Source: Armatimonadota bacterium
GTDB lineage: Bacteria; Sysuimicrobiota; Sysuimicrobiia; Sysuimicrobiales; Humicultoraceae
Reading direction: 5' to 3'
DNA: 48,162 nt
Assembly: GCA_031459715.1 (NCBI GenBank)
Contig: JAVKIA010000018.1
Location: 1-48,162 of the forward strand
Under the pieces are notes generated by a model. It was not told the origin of the DNA and did not search any database. It saw nothing but the letters and a program-made list of their open reading frames with translations. The position numbers and the translations under genes are program-made. Numbering within the stretch: the stretch's first letter is position 1; each line of letters starts with the position of its first letter. Positions 31,068 through 39,903 of the stretch are shown piece after piece.

Positions 31068-33878
31068 GTGCCGCCGGAAGCGTACCGCCGCCGACGGCGC
31101 TTCGCCCGCTCCCCCGAACCCCCGCGTAGGGCGCGGCGGCGTCGCGGGCCGCTGCGCTTCGTCATCCAGGAGCACCACGCAACCCGCTTCCACCACGACT
31201 TCCGCCTGGAGATGGCCGGGGTGCTGCGCTCTTGGGCGGTGCCCAAAGGGATATCCCTGGACCCGGCACAGAAGCGCCTGGCCGTGGCCGTGGAGGACCA
31301 CCCGCTGGAGTACCTGGACTTCGAGGGGGTCATCCCCGAGGGCAACTACGGCGCGGGCACCGTGATGGTCTGGGACCTGGGAACCTACGAATCGCCGCAG
31401 GGCGATCCGGACGAGGGGTTTCGCCGGGGCAAGCTCACCGTGGTCCTGCACGGGCAGAAGGTGCGGGGAGAGTTCCACCTGGTGCGGACACGCATGGGAA
31501 GGCGTAGCGGACGGGGTGAGGAGACCCAGTGGCTGCTGTTCAAGACGAAGGACGCCGACGCCGTCCCGGGGTGGTCACTGCCCCAGCCATCGCGCTCGGC
31601 GACCTCGGGCCGCACCATCGAAGAGATCCGGGGGGAGGCGTCGGCTGGCCCCATCGCCTCGCCTGCGGCCCCGCCGAAGGTCCCCTCCCGGCTGCGCCGC
31701 CTGGGCCTGCACCGCCCGGGGCGTGACCCCATGTCGGAACGGGTACCCCCCATGCTGGCTAAGCCGGTCGGCCGGGCGTTCGACGACCCCGGGTGGCTCT
31801 TCGAGCCCAAATGGGACGGGGTGCGGGCCATCGCCCTGGTCCGGTGGGAGGGCCCGCGGCAGCACGTGCTGCTGCAGAGCCGCAGCCTCAAGCTCATCAA
31901 CGACCGGTACCCGGAGGTGGTAGAAGGCCTGGCTGCCGCCGGCCTGCCCGATGTGGTCCTGGATGGCGAGATCGTCGCCCTGGACAGCGCCGGCCGCCCC
32001 AGCTTCCAGCGCCTGCAGCAGCGGATCAACCTGCGCGGCGCGGAGGTGGACACCGTCCGCGCCCAGGTCCCCGTCGTCTACTACCTGTTCGACATCCTCC
32101 ACTACAACGGCCATGACCTGACGCGCCGTCCGCTGGAGGAGCGGCGGCGCATCTTAGAGGCGGCGGTGCCCGCGGGGCCCACCCTGCGGCTCACCGAGGC
32201 CTTCCCGGGCGAGGGCCAGGCCTTCTACCGCGTGGCTCTCCAGCACGGACTGGAGGGCATTGTGGGCAAGCGCCGCGACAGCCCCTACGAGCCGGGCAGG
32301 CGCAGCGGGGCCTGGGTGAAGGTGAAGGCGCGCCGCAGCCTGCACGCGGTGGTGGGCGGGTACACGCGGGGACGGCGCGGCCGCCGCAGCCAGTTCGGCG
32401 CCCTGCTGCTGGGGCTGTACGACGACCGGGAGCTGTTGCGCTACATCGGGCATGTGGGGGGAGGGTTCAGGGAAGAGGAGCTGCGCCAGGTACTGGAGGC
32501 CCTCCGTCCACTGGAGCGGCCCACGTCGCCGTTTTCCCCCGTCCCCAGGACCAACCAGCCGGCCACCTGGACTGAGCCGCGGCTGGTGGTGCAGGTGGAG
32601 TACCTGGAGTGGACGGAGGAGGGGTCCCTGCGCTTTCCCGTCTTCCAGGGGATTGCGCCGCAGGTCGACCCCAGGAGCTGCCGCCTGGAGGAAGCGCAAC
32701 CCCGCCGGGCTCGCCGCCGCACCCGGGAGGGGCCTCCACAGGGGGCTCGGGTTTCCCCTGCGGAAGGAGCAGCGACACTGGGGCGCCTGAGGACAGGCAA
32801 GGGCAAGCTGCCCGCTCTGGAGGCTGAGCTGAGCAGGCGGCGTCTGCCGGTGGAGTTCACCAACCTGGACAAGGTCTACTGGCCGGAGCGTGGGCTGACT
32901 AAGGGGGACCTGGTCGCCTACTACCTGGCCGTGCACGACGCCATCCTTCCCTACCTACGCGACCGCCCGCTCACCCTGCGCCGCTTCCCCGAGGGCATCC
33001 ACGGGGCGGACTTCCACCAGAAGGACTACCCCGACGCCCCGCCCCATGTGACCATCGCCCGCATCTGGGCCGAAAGCGGCAGAGGGGCCAACGCCACGCC
33101 GGTATGCAACGACCTGGCCACCCTGCTCTGGCTGGCCCAGCTCGGCACCATCGAGATGCACCCCTGGTTCAGCAGGATCACGCCGCCCCGGCGCGGCGAG
33201 GGGCGCGGGGAGCCGCCGCACACCGACTTCGCCTCGTCTGAGGAGGCCCTGCGCGCCAGCGTGCTCAACTACCCGGACTACCTGGTCTTCGATATCGACC
33301 CGTACATCTTTCCCGGGGGGCAGCAGCCGCCCGCGGGCAGGGGGGAGAGGGACCCGGTGTACTCGCCCGCCGGCTTTGCCGCGGCCACGGAGGCGGCGCT
33401 GCTGCTGCGGGAGCTCCTGCAGTCCCTGGGGCTGGAGGGGTTCATCAAGACCAGCGGGAAGACAGGGCTGCACATCTACGTCCCCATCGCCCGCGGCTAC
33501 ACCTTCGAGGAGACCCACGCCTTCGCCAAGACCCTCTGTCAGTACCTGGCGGCGCGGCATCCACACCGCCTGACCGTGGAGTGGGCGGTGGACAGGCGCG
33601 CCGGCAGGGTCTTCCTCGACTACAACCAGAACCGCCTGGGCGCCACCCTGGCCAGCGCCTACAGCCTGCGCCCCACGGTGCAGGCCACCGTCTCCATGCC
33701 GCTGGCCTGGGAGGAGGTTGAGCGGGGCGTCGACCCGTTGGCCTTCACCTGCACCACCGTCCCGCAGCGCCTGCAGCAGCGCCCGGATCCCTGGAGGGAG
33801 ATGCGCGGGCTGCGGCAGCGGCTGGAAGAAGCGCTGGCCGCCACGGGTGCGGGGGGCGACGGAACCCGCCCTCGTTGA
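31068..33878 (+). CDS. ligD: ATP-dependent DNA ligase LigD (PE–LIG–POL)
   Basis: This 936-residue repair enzyme has three domains in the order 3'-phosphoesterase (about 28–165; IQEHHATRFHHDFRLE, VEDHPLEYLDFEGVIPEGNYG), ATP-dependent ligase (about 225–520; nucleophile Lys248 in EPKWDGVRA, then GIVGKRRDSPYEPGRR) and primase-polymerase (from about 585; FTNLDKVYWPERGLTKGDL, FDIDPY with Asp742 and Asp744). This order matches Pseudomonas LigD, not mycobacterial POL–PE–LIG. Together with Ku it joins broken ends, adds nucleotides and seals. It starts with GTG, 2 nt after DUF72. Confidence 0.96.
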   Translation: MPPEAYRRRRRFARSPEPPRRARRRRGPLRFVIQEHHATRFHHDFRLEMAGVLRSWAVPKGISLDPAQKRLAVAVEDHPLEYLDFEGVIPEGNYGAGTVMVWDLGTYESPQGDPDEGFRRGKLTVVLHGQKVRGEFHLVRTRMGRRSGRGEETQWLLFKTKDADAVPGWSLPQPSRSATSGRTIEEIRGEASAGPIASPAAPPKVPSRLRRLGLHRPGRDPMSERVPPMLAKPVGRAFDDPGWLFEPKWDGVRAIALVRWEGPRQHVLLQSRSLKLINDRYPEVVEGLAAAGLPDVVLDGEIVALDSAGRPSFQRLQQRINLRGAEVDTVRAQVPVVYYLFDILHYNGHDLTRRPLEERRRILEAAVPAGPTLRLTEAFPGEGQAFYRVALQHGLEGIVGKRRDSPYEPGRRSGAWVKVKARRSLHAVVGGYTRGRRGRRSQFGALLLGLYDDRELLRYIGHVGGGFREEELRQVLEALRPLERPTSPFSPVPRTNQPATWTEPRLVVQVEYLEWTEEGSLRFPVFQGIAPQVDPRSCRLEEAQPRRARRRTREGPPQGARVSPAEGAATLGRLRTGKGKLPALEAELSRRRLPVEFTNLDKVYWPERGLTKGDLVAYYLAVHDAILPYLRDRPLTLRRFPEGIHGADFHQKDYPDAPPHVTIARIWAESGRGANATPVCNDLATLLWLAQLGTIEMHPWFSRITPPRRGEGRGEPPHTDFASSEEALRASVLNYPDYLVFDIDPYIFPGGQQPPAGRGERDPVYSPAGFAAATEAALLLRELLQSLGLEGFIKTSGKTGLHIYVPIARGYTFEETHAFAKTLCQYLAARHPHRLTVEWAVDRRAGRVFLDYNQNRLGATLASAYSLRPTVQATVSMPLAWEEVERGVDPLAFTCTTVPQRLQQRPDPWREMRGLRQRLEEALAATGAGGDGTRPR

Positions 33879-33900
33879 GGCACATTTCCAGGGAGGCCTC

Positions 33901-34539
33901 CTACCCGGTATCCACCGCCTCTGGCGGCGGGGCCTCCCCTTCCGCCAGCGTGGCCAGATACGCCCGGGCCGCCCGCACCGCCTGGGCCCGGTGGCTGATC
34001 CGATCCTTCACCTCGGGCCCCAGCTCGGCCATCGTCCGGCCGTACTCCGGGAGGAGGAAGATCGGGTCGTAGCCAAAGCCATGCCCCCCCGCCGGCCGGT
34101 CGGCGATAAGGCCCTCCACCACACCTTCGAAGGTGCGCACCGTCCGGTCGGGGAGAGCGACCGCCACCACTGCGCGGAAGCGGGCCGTCCGACGCTCCGG
34201 GGGAATGCCGCGCAAGCGATCCAGCACGGCTTGGTTGCGCTGAGCGTCGCTCGCCTCCTCCCCCAGCCAGCGGCTGGACTGAGGGCCGGGCGCGCCTCCC
34301 AGCGCGTCCACCTCCAGGCCGGAGTCGTCGGCCAGCGCCGGCAGCCCGGTTGCCAGCGCCACGGCCAGGGCCTTGCTGGCCGCGTTGGTGGCGTAGGTCT
34401 CCCCCTCCTCCGGGAGCGGCCCGATCTGGGGAAAGTCGAGGAGGGAGCGCACCTGTACGGGAAGGTCTGCCAGCAGCGCCGCCAGCTCGCGCACCTTGCC
34501 GGGGTTGCGGGTGGCCAGGACGATCACCAGCGAGGTCAC
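33901..34539 (-). CDS. rdgB: XTP/dITP pyrophosphatase (RdgB/HAM1)
   Basis: This 212-residue house-cleaning enzyme hydrolyses dITP, dXTP and ITP to monophosphates. It starts with VIVLATRNPGKVRELAALL (SxNxxK-type substrate motif), followed by EEGETYATNAASKA, LADDSGLEVDALGGAPG and GHGFGYDPIF. All conserved acidic residues for Mg2+ are visible. It follows rph by 9 nt in the amidase–MBL–rph–rdgB operon. The start is GTG 34539; the stop at 33901 faces the convergent ligD end. Confidence 0.96.
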   Translation of the reverse strand: MTSLVIVLATRNPGKVRELAALLADLPVQVRSLLDFPQIGPLPEEGETYATNAASKALAVALATGLPALADDSGLEVDALGGAPGPQSSRWLGEEASDAQRNQAVLDRLRGIPPERRTARFRAVVAVALPDRTVRTFEGVVEGLIADRPAGGHGFGYDPIFLLPEYGRTMAELGPEVKDRISHRAQAVRAARAYLATLAEGEAPPPEAVDTG

Positions 34540-34548
34540 ACCCAGAGG

Positions 34549-35283
34549 TCAGTGCGGGATGGCCGCCAGGACGTCGGCCAGGACCCTGCGCTGCTCGGCG
34601 ATCAGGGCCTTGATCCCTGTCTCCGCCAGTGCCAGCAGGGTGAGCAGCTCCTGACGGGAGAAGGGCAGCCCTTCCGCCGTCCCCTGGATCTCCACCAGAC
34701 GGCCCGATTCGGTCATCACCAGGTTCATGTCCACGCGGGCGCGTACGTCCTCCTGGTAGTCCAGGTCCAGAAGAAGCTCGTTGTCCACGATCCCCACGCT
34801 GGTGGCAGCGATGAACTCCCGCAGCGGCCACCACCCCAGCGCGCCCGTGCGCCGGAGCAGGTGCAGGGCGTCCACCAGGGCGACGAAGGCGCCGGTGACA
34901 GCCGCGGTGCGAGTCCCACCGTCTGCCTGAATCACGTCACAGTCGACCAGGATGCTGCGCTCCCCCAGCTTCTGCAGGTCCACGGCCGCCCGCAGGGAGC
35001 GGCCGATAAGGCGCTGGATCTCCTGCGTCCGCCCGGCCTGCCGGCCTGTCTCCCGTGGCGTGCGCTCCGGGGTGGCCCGCGGCAGCATGCCGTACTCCGC
35101 GGTGATCCACCCCTGTCCCCCACCGCGCAGCCACGGCGGCAGGCGCTCCTCCACGGTGGCGGTGCAGACCACGCGGGTGGCACCCAGGGTGATGAGGACG
35201 GAGCCCTCGGCGTGGGGAATGAAGTGACGGGTGATAGTAACCGGCCGCAGCTCGTCGGGCCGCCGGCCCGCCTGACGGGGCAT
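34549..35283 (-). CDS. rph: ribonuclease PH
   Basis: This 244-residue phosphorolytic 3'-exoribonuclease trims tRNA 3' ends. It shows [57 protein letters not shown], the phosphate-site [14 protein letters not shown] and the C-terminal LLALAETGI. The length is normal. It is preceded by the MBL hydrolase (9 nt gap) and followed by rdgB. The rph–rdgB pair is typical of Gram-positive-related genomes. Confidence 0.97.
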   Translation of the reverse strand: MPRQAGRRPDELRPVTITRHFIPHAEGSVLITLGATRVVCTATVEERLPPWLRGGGQGWITAEYGMLPRATPERTPRETGRQAGRTQEIQRLIGRSLRAAVDLQKLGERSILVDCDVIQADGGTRTAAVTGAFVALVDALHLLRRTGALGWWPLREFIAATSVGIVDNELLLDLDYQEDVRARVDMNLVMTESGRLVEIQGTAEGLPFSRQELLTLLALAETGIKALIAEQRRVLADVLAAIPH

Positions 35284-35292
35284 AGGCTCCCT

Positions 35293-36057
35293 CTAGACCT
35301 CGTAGGTGTGCAGTTCTTGGGCGATGAGGACCTGGCCGCCGAATTCCTTCGCCGCCGCAGCCCTGGCCTCCTGGGTGTAGTCGCCCGCCGGCGTGAAGAA
35401 GTGGGTCAGCAGCAGGCGGCGGACGTCTGCCTGGACGGCGATGCGCGCGGCCTGCCGGGCGGAGAGGTGCCCCACCTCCAGGGCGTGTCCCTCCTCCCCC
35501 GGCGGCAGGGTGTTCTCGCAGAGAAACAGGTGCGCCCCGTCCGCCAGGGCGGTGACCGCAGGTGAGGGGGCAGTGTCGGCGGAGTAGCTCAGGATCCGCC
35601 CCTCCGCCTCCACCCGCACGGCAAAGCAGGGTATGGTGTGCGCGGCAGCGGCGAAGCGCAGCACCAGAGGGCCGATGCGGGCCGCAGTGCCAGCCACGAG
35701 GGGCAGGAAGTGGAAGCGCGCACGAAACGCCTCCCGGGACTCCTCCGGCATCCAGGCGGGAAGGGCCTGCGGCGCCTCCGGCGGGCCGAACAGGCGCAGG
35801 GGCGGAGCGACCTGGGGGAAGCGGCCGAACTCCAGCGCCTGCTTGAGGACGAAGACGTCCAGGACGTGGTCGGGGTGCAGGTGGGTGATGACCACCGCGG
35901 TCAGCTCGAAGATGGAGGCGATGCTCTGAAGGTTAGCCAGCGTCCCGGTCCCGCAGTCCAGCAGCAGGCGCTGCCCGGCGGCTTCCACCAGGTAGCCGGG
36001 GCAGGCTCCCCCCGCAGGAGGGTAGGGACTCCACCGCCCCAGCACGGTAAGACGCAC
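35293..36057 (-). CDS. MBL-fold metallo-hydrolase
   Basis: This 254-residue metallo-β-lactamase-fold enzyme has the HxHxDH site THLHPDH with His59, His61, Asp63 and His64; further metal ligands probably come from SADTAPSPA and the C-terminal HLSARQAARIA and LLLTHF. It resembles the small RNase Z-like MBL hydrolases, but lacks a distinct tRNA-binding exosite arm. Hence a phosphodiesterase or RNase activity is possible, not shown. It is between the amidase and rph, with 8- and 9-nt gaps, and likely co-transcribed. Confidence 0.88.
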   Translation of the reverse strand: MRLTVLGRWSPYPPAGGACPGYLVEAAGQRLLLDCGTGTLANLQSIASIFELTAVVITHLHPDHVLDVFVLKQALEFGRFPQVAPPLRLFGPPEAPQALPAWMPEESREAFRARFHFLPLVAGTAARIGPLVLRFAAAAHTIPCFAVRVEAEGRILSYSADTAPSPAVTALADGAHLFLCENTLPPGEEGHALEVGHLSARQAARIAVQADVRRLLLTHFFTPAGDYTQEARAAAAKEFGGQVLIAQELHTYEV

Positions 36058-36065
36058 TGGCGTGC

Positions 36066-37841
36066 CTACAGCCCCGCAGGGACGGGGTAGATGGCCAGGA
36101 ACCGCCTGATCCCCCGGGCGACGGCCGCCGCGATCCGCGCGCGGAAGGCGTCCTCCCGCAGGCGCGCCTCCTCCTGGGGGTGCGAGATGAAGGCGACCTC
36201 CACCAGCACGGAGGGGATGCTGTTCTCGCGCAGCACCAGGAAGTTCGCCGTCTTGATCCCCCGGCTGGGCAGCCCCAGACTGCGGGTGAGCTCATCCTGG
36301 ATCATCTGGGCCAGGGAGAGGCTGACCGGCGACAGGTAGTAGGTCTCCGACCCGTTGACCGTGGTCTGGGCGTTGGCGTTGGCGTGGATGCTGACAAAGA
36401 CTGTTCCCCCGCGCTCCCGGCCCAGACGGGGCCGCTCGGCCAGGTCGATGAAGACGTCCGTCTCCCGCGTCATGATCACGCGGATCCCGTCCTCCACCAG
36501 GAGGCCGCGCACGCGCAGGGCGATATCCAGGGTAACGTCCTTCTCCATCAGCCCGGTGGGTCCGATGGCCCCGGGGTCCTTGCCGCCGTGCCCGGGGTCC
36601 AGGACGACGGCGTGTCCCCGCAGGGGTGCGTCCACCACAGAGATGACCAGGGTGCTCCCTCCGGCATCGGTGCTGATGCTATAGGGGACTTTGCGCTTCA
36701 GCGTGACCACCACGCGGGCGATGTCGGGGTTGGCCTGGAACTGGGCGGCGCGTACGTTCTCCACCGCCGGGCTGTTCACCGGGATCTCCTGCTTGACGGG
36801 GATGAAGACGGCGTCCGGCACGTCGACCACCAGGCGGTCGGGCTCGACCAGCTCGCGCACCACGTACTGCATGGAGGCAGTCCCCTCAACCAAGATCCGC
36901 GTCATCCCGCTTGCCTGCTCCAGCCGCACCTGCATGATCTTCAGGCGCTCCCCAGAGGGCGTGCCTTGCGCCGGGGAAGAGGTGGAATCGCCGGCCGGCG
37001 CGCCGGCGCCGGGGTCAGCGGGCGTGACAGGCGAGGCGGAGGGTACTGAGGTTGGAGCGGGGACCGGTGCAAAGACGGCACCCTGCCGGTGGGTCTCAGG
37101 TCTGCGCGGGCGCACATCGATAGTCAGGTCGAAGGAGGTGGGGCTATCTTGGACCCGCACGTCCACCGGCTGCGTCAGGTCCAGGACGATGCGGGTGATG
37201 GGCGGCCGCGCCTGGAACTGGGCCACGCGGACCCGCGCCACCCCGGCCGCGTTGACGGCCGTCTCCTGGTCGGGGAGGCGGAAGACGGCCTGGCGCAGGT
37301 CGATGACCATGCGCTCGGGGTTGGTAAGCCGCCGGGTTTCCGCCTGCACCGGCCCGCTGGCCTGTACCGTCAGCCGGAGCATCCCCCCGGGCCGCTGCAG
37401 GGTGATGCCGCTGACCACGGAGCTGACGCGCAACGCGCGCTCCTCCTCGTCGAACTTGACCCACGCCCCCAGCAGGCCGAAGACCGCAGCAGCTGGAATA
37501 AAAGGGATGTCCCGCAGGAGCACGGGGGCGAAGGGTAGCAGGCGCTGATCGCTGCCCACCAGGGCGTAGGGATCGTTGATCCGCAGACGGATCAGGGCAC
37601 GGGTGCGGTTGCTGATGACCACGGCCTGCTCCTCGGGGAGCCAGACGGCGGAGGAACCCAGAGGCTCGAAAACACCGGGCAGGGGGATCATGAGCACACC
37701 GTTATACGCGATGGGGCTGGCGACCAGGGAGACCTCCTGGCCGTTGACGATCAGGCGGAGGGGAGACGATTGTCCGTCAGCGCTACGACTCAATGACGCC
37801 AGAAGCGTCACCGTCAGGAGCAGCGCTCCTGCGTGCCTCAT
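36066..37841 (-). CDS. N-acetylmuramoyl-L-alanine amidase with two AMIN-like domains
   Basis: This is a 591-residue secreted cell-wall hydrolase. A signal peptide (about 1–23) is followed by a copper-amine-oxidase-like/StAR-type domain (NGQEVSLVASPIAYNGVLMIPLPGV), then two AMIN-like domains (about 145–245 and 295–405; e.g. RVRVAQFQARPPITRIVLDL and NVRAAQFQANPDIARVVVTL) separated by a Pro/Ser/Thr-rich linker. The C-terminal Amidase_3 domain has the zinc motif VVLDPGHGGKDPGA, VSIHANANAQ and VLVEVAFISHPQEEARL. AMIN domains target septal peptidoglycan in division. It is the first gene of the operon with MBL, rph and rdgB. Confidence 0.94.
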   Translation of the reverse strand: MRHAGALLLTVTLLASLSRSADGQSSPLRLIVNGQEVSLVASPIAYNGVLMIPLPGVFEPLGSSAVWLPEEQAVVISNRTRALIRLRINDPYALVGSDQRLLPFAPVLLRDIPFIPAAAVFGLLGAWVKFDEEERALRVSSVVSGITLQRPGGMLRLTVQASGPVQAETRRLTNPERMVIDLRQAVFRLPDQETAVNAAGVARVRVAQFQARPPITRIVLDLTQPVDVRVQDSPTSFDLTIDVRPRRPETHRQGAVFAPVPAPTSVPSASPVTPADPGAGAPAGDSTSSPAQGTPSGERLKIMQVRLEQASGMTRILVEGTASMQYVVRELVEPDRLVVDVPDAVFIPVKQEIPVNSPAVENVRAAQFQANPDIARVVVTLKRKVPYSISTDAGGSTLVISVVDAPLRGHAVVLDPGHGGKDPGAIGPTGLMEKDVTLDIALRVRGLLVEDGIRVIMTRETDVFIDLAERPRLGRERGGTVFVSIHANANAQTTVNGSETYYLSPVSLSLAQMIQDELTRSLGLPSRGIKTANFLVLRENSIPSVLVEVAFISHPQEEARLREDAFRARIAAAVARGIRRFLAIYPVPAGL

Positions 37842-37860
37842 TCAGCACCTAGTTGTCTTC

Positions 37861-37917
37861 CCGTCGCCTCTCCCGACGGTGAACAGAGGTTCGAGTCGGG
37901 CAGGGCCAAATCCTGCC
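37861..37917. other. two perfect hairpins between divergent genes
   Basis: CCGTCG (37861–37866) pairs with CGACGG (37874–37879), and GGCAGG (37899–37904) with CCTGCC (37912–37917), each with a 7-nt loop. They lie between the divergent amidase and LLM-class oxidoreductase genes. They may be operator or leader structures; no T-tract follows. Confidence 0.35.
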
Positions 37918-37949
37918 GCACCTGGTCCGAGGGAGGTCTGATTGCGCTA

Positions 37950-38951
37950 GTGCACCTGGACGCCAGCATCCACTTCTCCGACCTGAGCGCCGTCCCCCAC
38001 CTGGCCCGCGCCGCGGAGGCGCTGGGCATCCAGGGACTGTGGTTCAGCGAGATCGCCCATGATCCGTTCCTGGGGGCGGCGCTGGCGGCTGAGCACACCA
38101 CCCGGGCAACTGTGGGGACCGCCATTGCCCTGGCCTTCGTCCGCAGCCCCACCTCCCTGGCCTACCTGGCCTGGGACCTGGCCCGGCTCTCCGGAGGCCG
38201 CTTCGTCCTCGGCCTGGGGACGCAGGTCCGGGCGCATGTTGAGCGCCGTTTCGGGATGTCCTGGGAGCATCCCGCGGCGCGCCTGCGCGATGTGGTGGCT
38301 GCAGTGCGCGCGGTCTGGCGCTGCTGGCGCGAGGGGACGCCACTGCGCCACCAGGGTCCCTTTTATTCCCTTTCCCTGATGACCCCCTTCTTTACCCCTC
38401 CACCGTTTGCCGGGACGATCCCCATCTACCTGGCGGCGGTCAATCCGGCCATGTGCCGCCTGGCCGGTGAGGTGGCCGACGGCCTGCACGTGCACCCGCT
38501 CCACTCTGCGGCCTACCTGCGGGAGGTGGTCCTGCCGGCGGTGGACCGTGGGCTGGTCCGCAGCGGCCGGACACGGTCGGCCTTCGGCGTAGCCGCCAGT
38601 GTGTTCATCGTCAGCGGCGAAGGGGCATCACGGGAGCGCAGCGCCGAGCAGGCCCGTCAGAGCATCGCCTTCTACGCGTCGACCCCCGCCTATCGTGGCG
38701 TGCTGGCACACCATGGCTGGGCGGACGTGGGTGAGCGCCTCAGCCGGCTGGCGGCGGCCCAGCGGTGGGAGGAGATGCCCGCTCTGATCTCCGACGAGAT
38801 GCTGGCCACATTCGCCCTCCTGACCGAGCCGTCCAGTGTGGCCGACCGCCTGCAGGAACGCTATAGCGGCCTGCTTGACCGCGTCAGCCCCTACCAGGCC
38901 TTCGACCCTGATGACCCTCTCTGGGCGGCGCTGGCCCGTGCCTTACGCTGA
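37950..38951 (+). CDS. LLM-class (F420-type) oxidoreductase
   Basis: This 333-residue luciferase-like monooxygenase TIM-barrel protein shows the F420-dependent family traits HLARAAEALGIQGLWFSEIAHDPFL, VGTAIALAFVRSPTSLAYLAWDLARLSGGRFVLGLGTQV, then RLRDVVAAVRAVWRCWREGTP and PIYLAAVNPAMCRLAGEVADGLHVHPL. Such enzymes reduce or oxidise a small substrate with F420 or FMN; the substrate is unknown. I chose GTG 37950; ATT 37941 has a better-placed GGGAGG but would be a rare start. It is divergent from the amidase. Confidence 0.88.
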   Translation: MHLDASIHFSDLSAVPHLARAAEALGIQGLWFSEIAHDPFLGAALAAEHTTRATVGTAIALAFVRSPTSLAYLAWDLARLSGGRFVLGLGTQVRAHVERRFGMSWEHPAARLRDVVAAVRAVWRCWREGTPLRHQGPFYSLSLMTPFFTPPPFAGTIPIYLAAVNPAMCRLAGEVADGLHVHPLHSAAYLREVVLPAVDRGLVRSGRTRSAFGVAASVFIVSGEGASRERSAEQARQSIAFYASTPAYRGVLAHHGWADVGERLSRLAAAQRWEEMPALISDEMLATFALLTEPSSVADRLQERYSGLLDRVSPYQAFDPDDPLWAALARALR

Positions 38952-38983
38952 CCCCTCGCGGCCAGTCCGGCGGCAGGCCACCT

Positions 38984-39730
38984 TCAGGAGCCGGACTCCA
39001 GCAGCTCCCGCAGCCGCAGCGCGTTGCGCACGGCGTATGCGTTGTAATCGTTGTTGAAGTAGATGTACGCTGCCCGTCCCTCGGCCAGAGCGGCGATCCG
39101 TCCGGCCCAGGCGCGTAGCTCCCGCTCGGGATAGCTGCCGTGGTAGCGTGCCCCGCTGGGCCCGTGGAAGCGGACGTAGAGGACATCGCTGGTGCAGCGG
39201 TCCTCGCTGGGCCGGCTGGGGTCGCTGACCACACACAGCCCCACCCGGTGCTCCTCCATCAACGCGTAGACCTCAGGGACGAACCACGACCGGTGGCGGA
39301 ACTCCACCACCCAGGGCGGCCGGGGCGGGAGCAGGCGGAAGAAGGCGCGCAGCCGCGCCAGGTTTTCCTCGGTGCGAGAGAACGAGGCCGGGAGCTGCAC
39401 CAGCACCGGCCCCAGGTGCGGACCCAGGGGCTGCACGATCTGCAGGAAGCGGCGCAGAGGAGCGGCCGGGTCCTTCAGCCTCCTGATGTGCGTGATGAAG
39501 CGGTTGATCTTCACCGCGTAGACGAATCCCTGCGGCGCCTGCTTTTGCCAGCGCAGCACCGCCGTCTTTCCGGGCAGCCGGTAGAAGGTGTTGTTGATCT
39601 CCACCGTGGGGAAGTAGCTAGCGTAGTACTCGAACCAGTGGGCCTGAGGCAGGCCGGTGGGGTAGAATCGCCCCCGCCAGTGCGGGTAGACCCAGCCCGA
39701 CGTGCCCACCAGGTAGCTCGGGCGTGCCAT
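38984..39730 (-). CDS. DUF72 domain protein 2
   Basis: This is a DUF72 (YecE-like) TIM-barrel protein of about 248 residues, with YLVGTSGWVYPHWRGRFYPTGLP, YFPTVEINNTFYRLP, YAVKINRFITHIRRL, VVEFRHRSWFVPEV and the conserved YIYFNNDYNAYAVRNAL near the C-terminus. It differs from the copy in the ku operon, so it is a diverged paralogue. ATG 39730 was taken as start; an upstream ATG (39796) is less likely. It is divergent from the membrane-fused spermidine synthase homologue. Confidence 0.88.
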   Translation of the reverse strand: MARPSYLVGTSGWVYPHWRGRFYPTGLPQAHWFEYYASYFPTVEINNTFYRLPGKTAVLRWQKQAPQGFVYAVKINRFITHIRRLKDPAAPLRRFLQIVQPLGPHLGPVLVQLPASFSRTEENLARLRAFFRLLPPRPPWVVEFRHRSWFVPEVYALMEEHRVGLCVVSDPSRPSEDRCTSDVLYVRFHGPSGARYHGSYPERELRAWAGRIAALAEGRAAYIYFNNDYNAYAVRNALRLRELLESGS

Positions 39731-39903
39731 CAGCGTCCCCAGCGGCTGCGCCGCCCGCTGCCACCAAACCCGCTCTGGCGCATGCTCACTATCCATTCTA
39801 TGCTAGTGCCGCCGCGTTCGGCGTGGGAGCACCATGCTGCGGTCGGCGCTCCAAGAGGAGCGGTAAGGAGTGTCAGAGCACCGGCAAGAGGGGAGGCAAA
39901 GGC

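Noticed and set aside
35279-35297. GGGCATA…CTAGAC near the rph start as another promoter
   Set aside because: The two elements are too close and in the wrong relative orientation.
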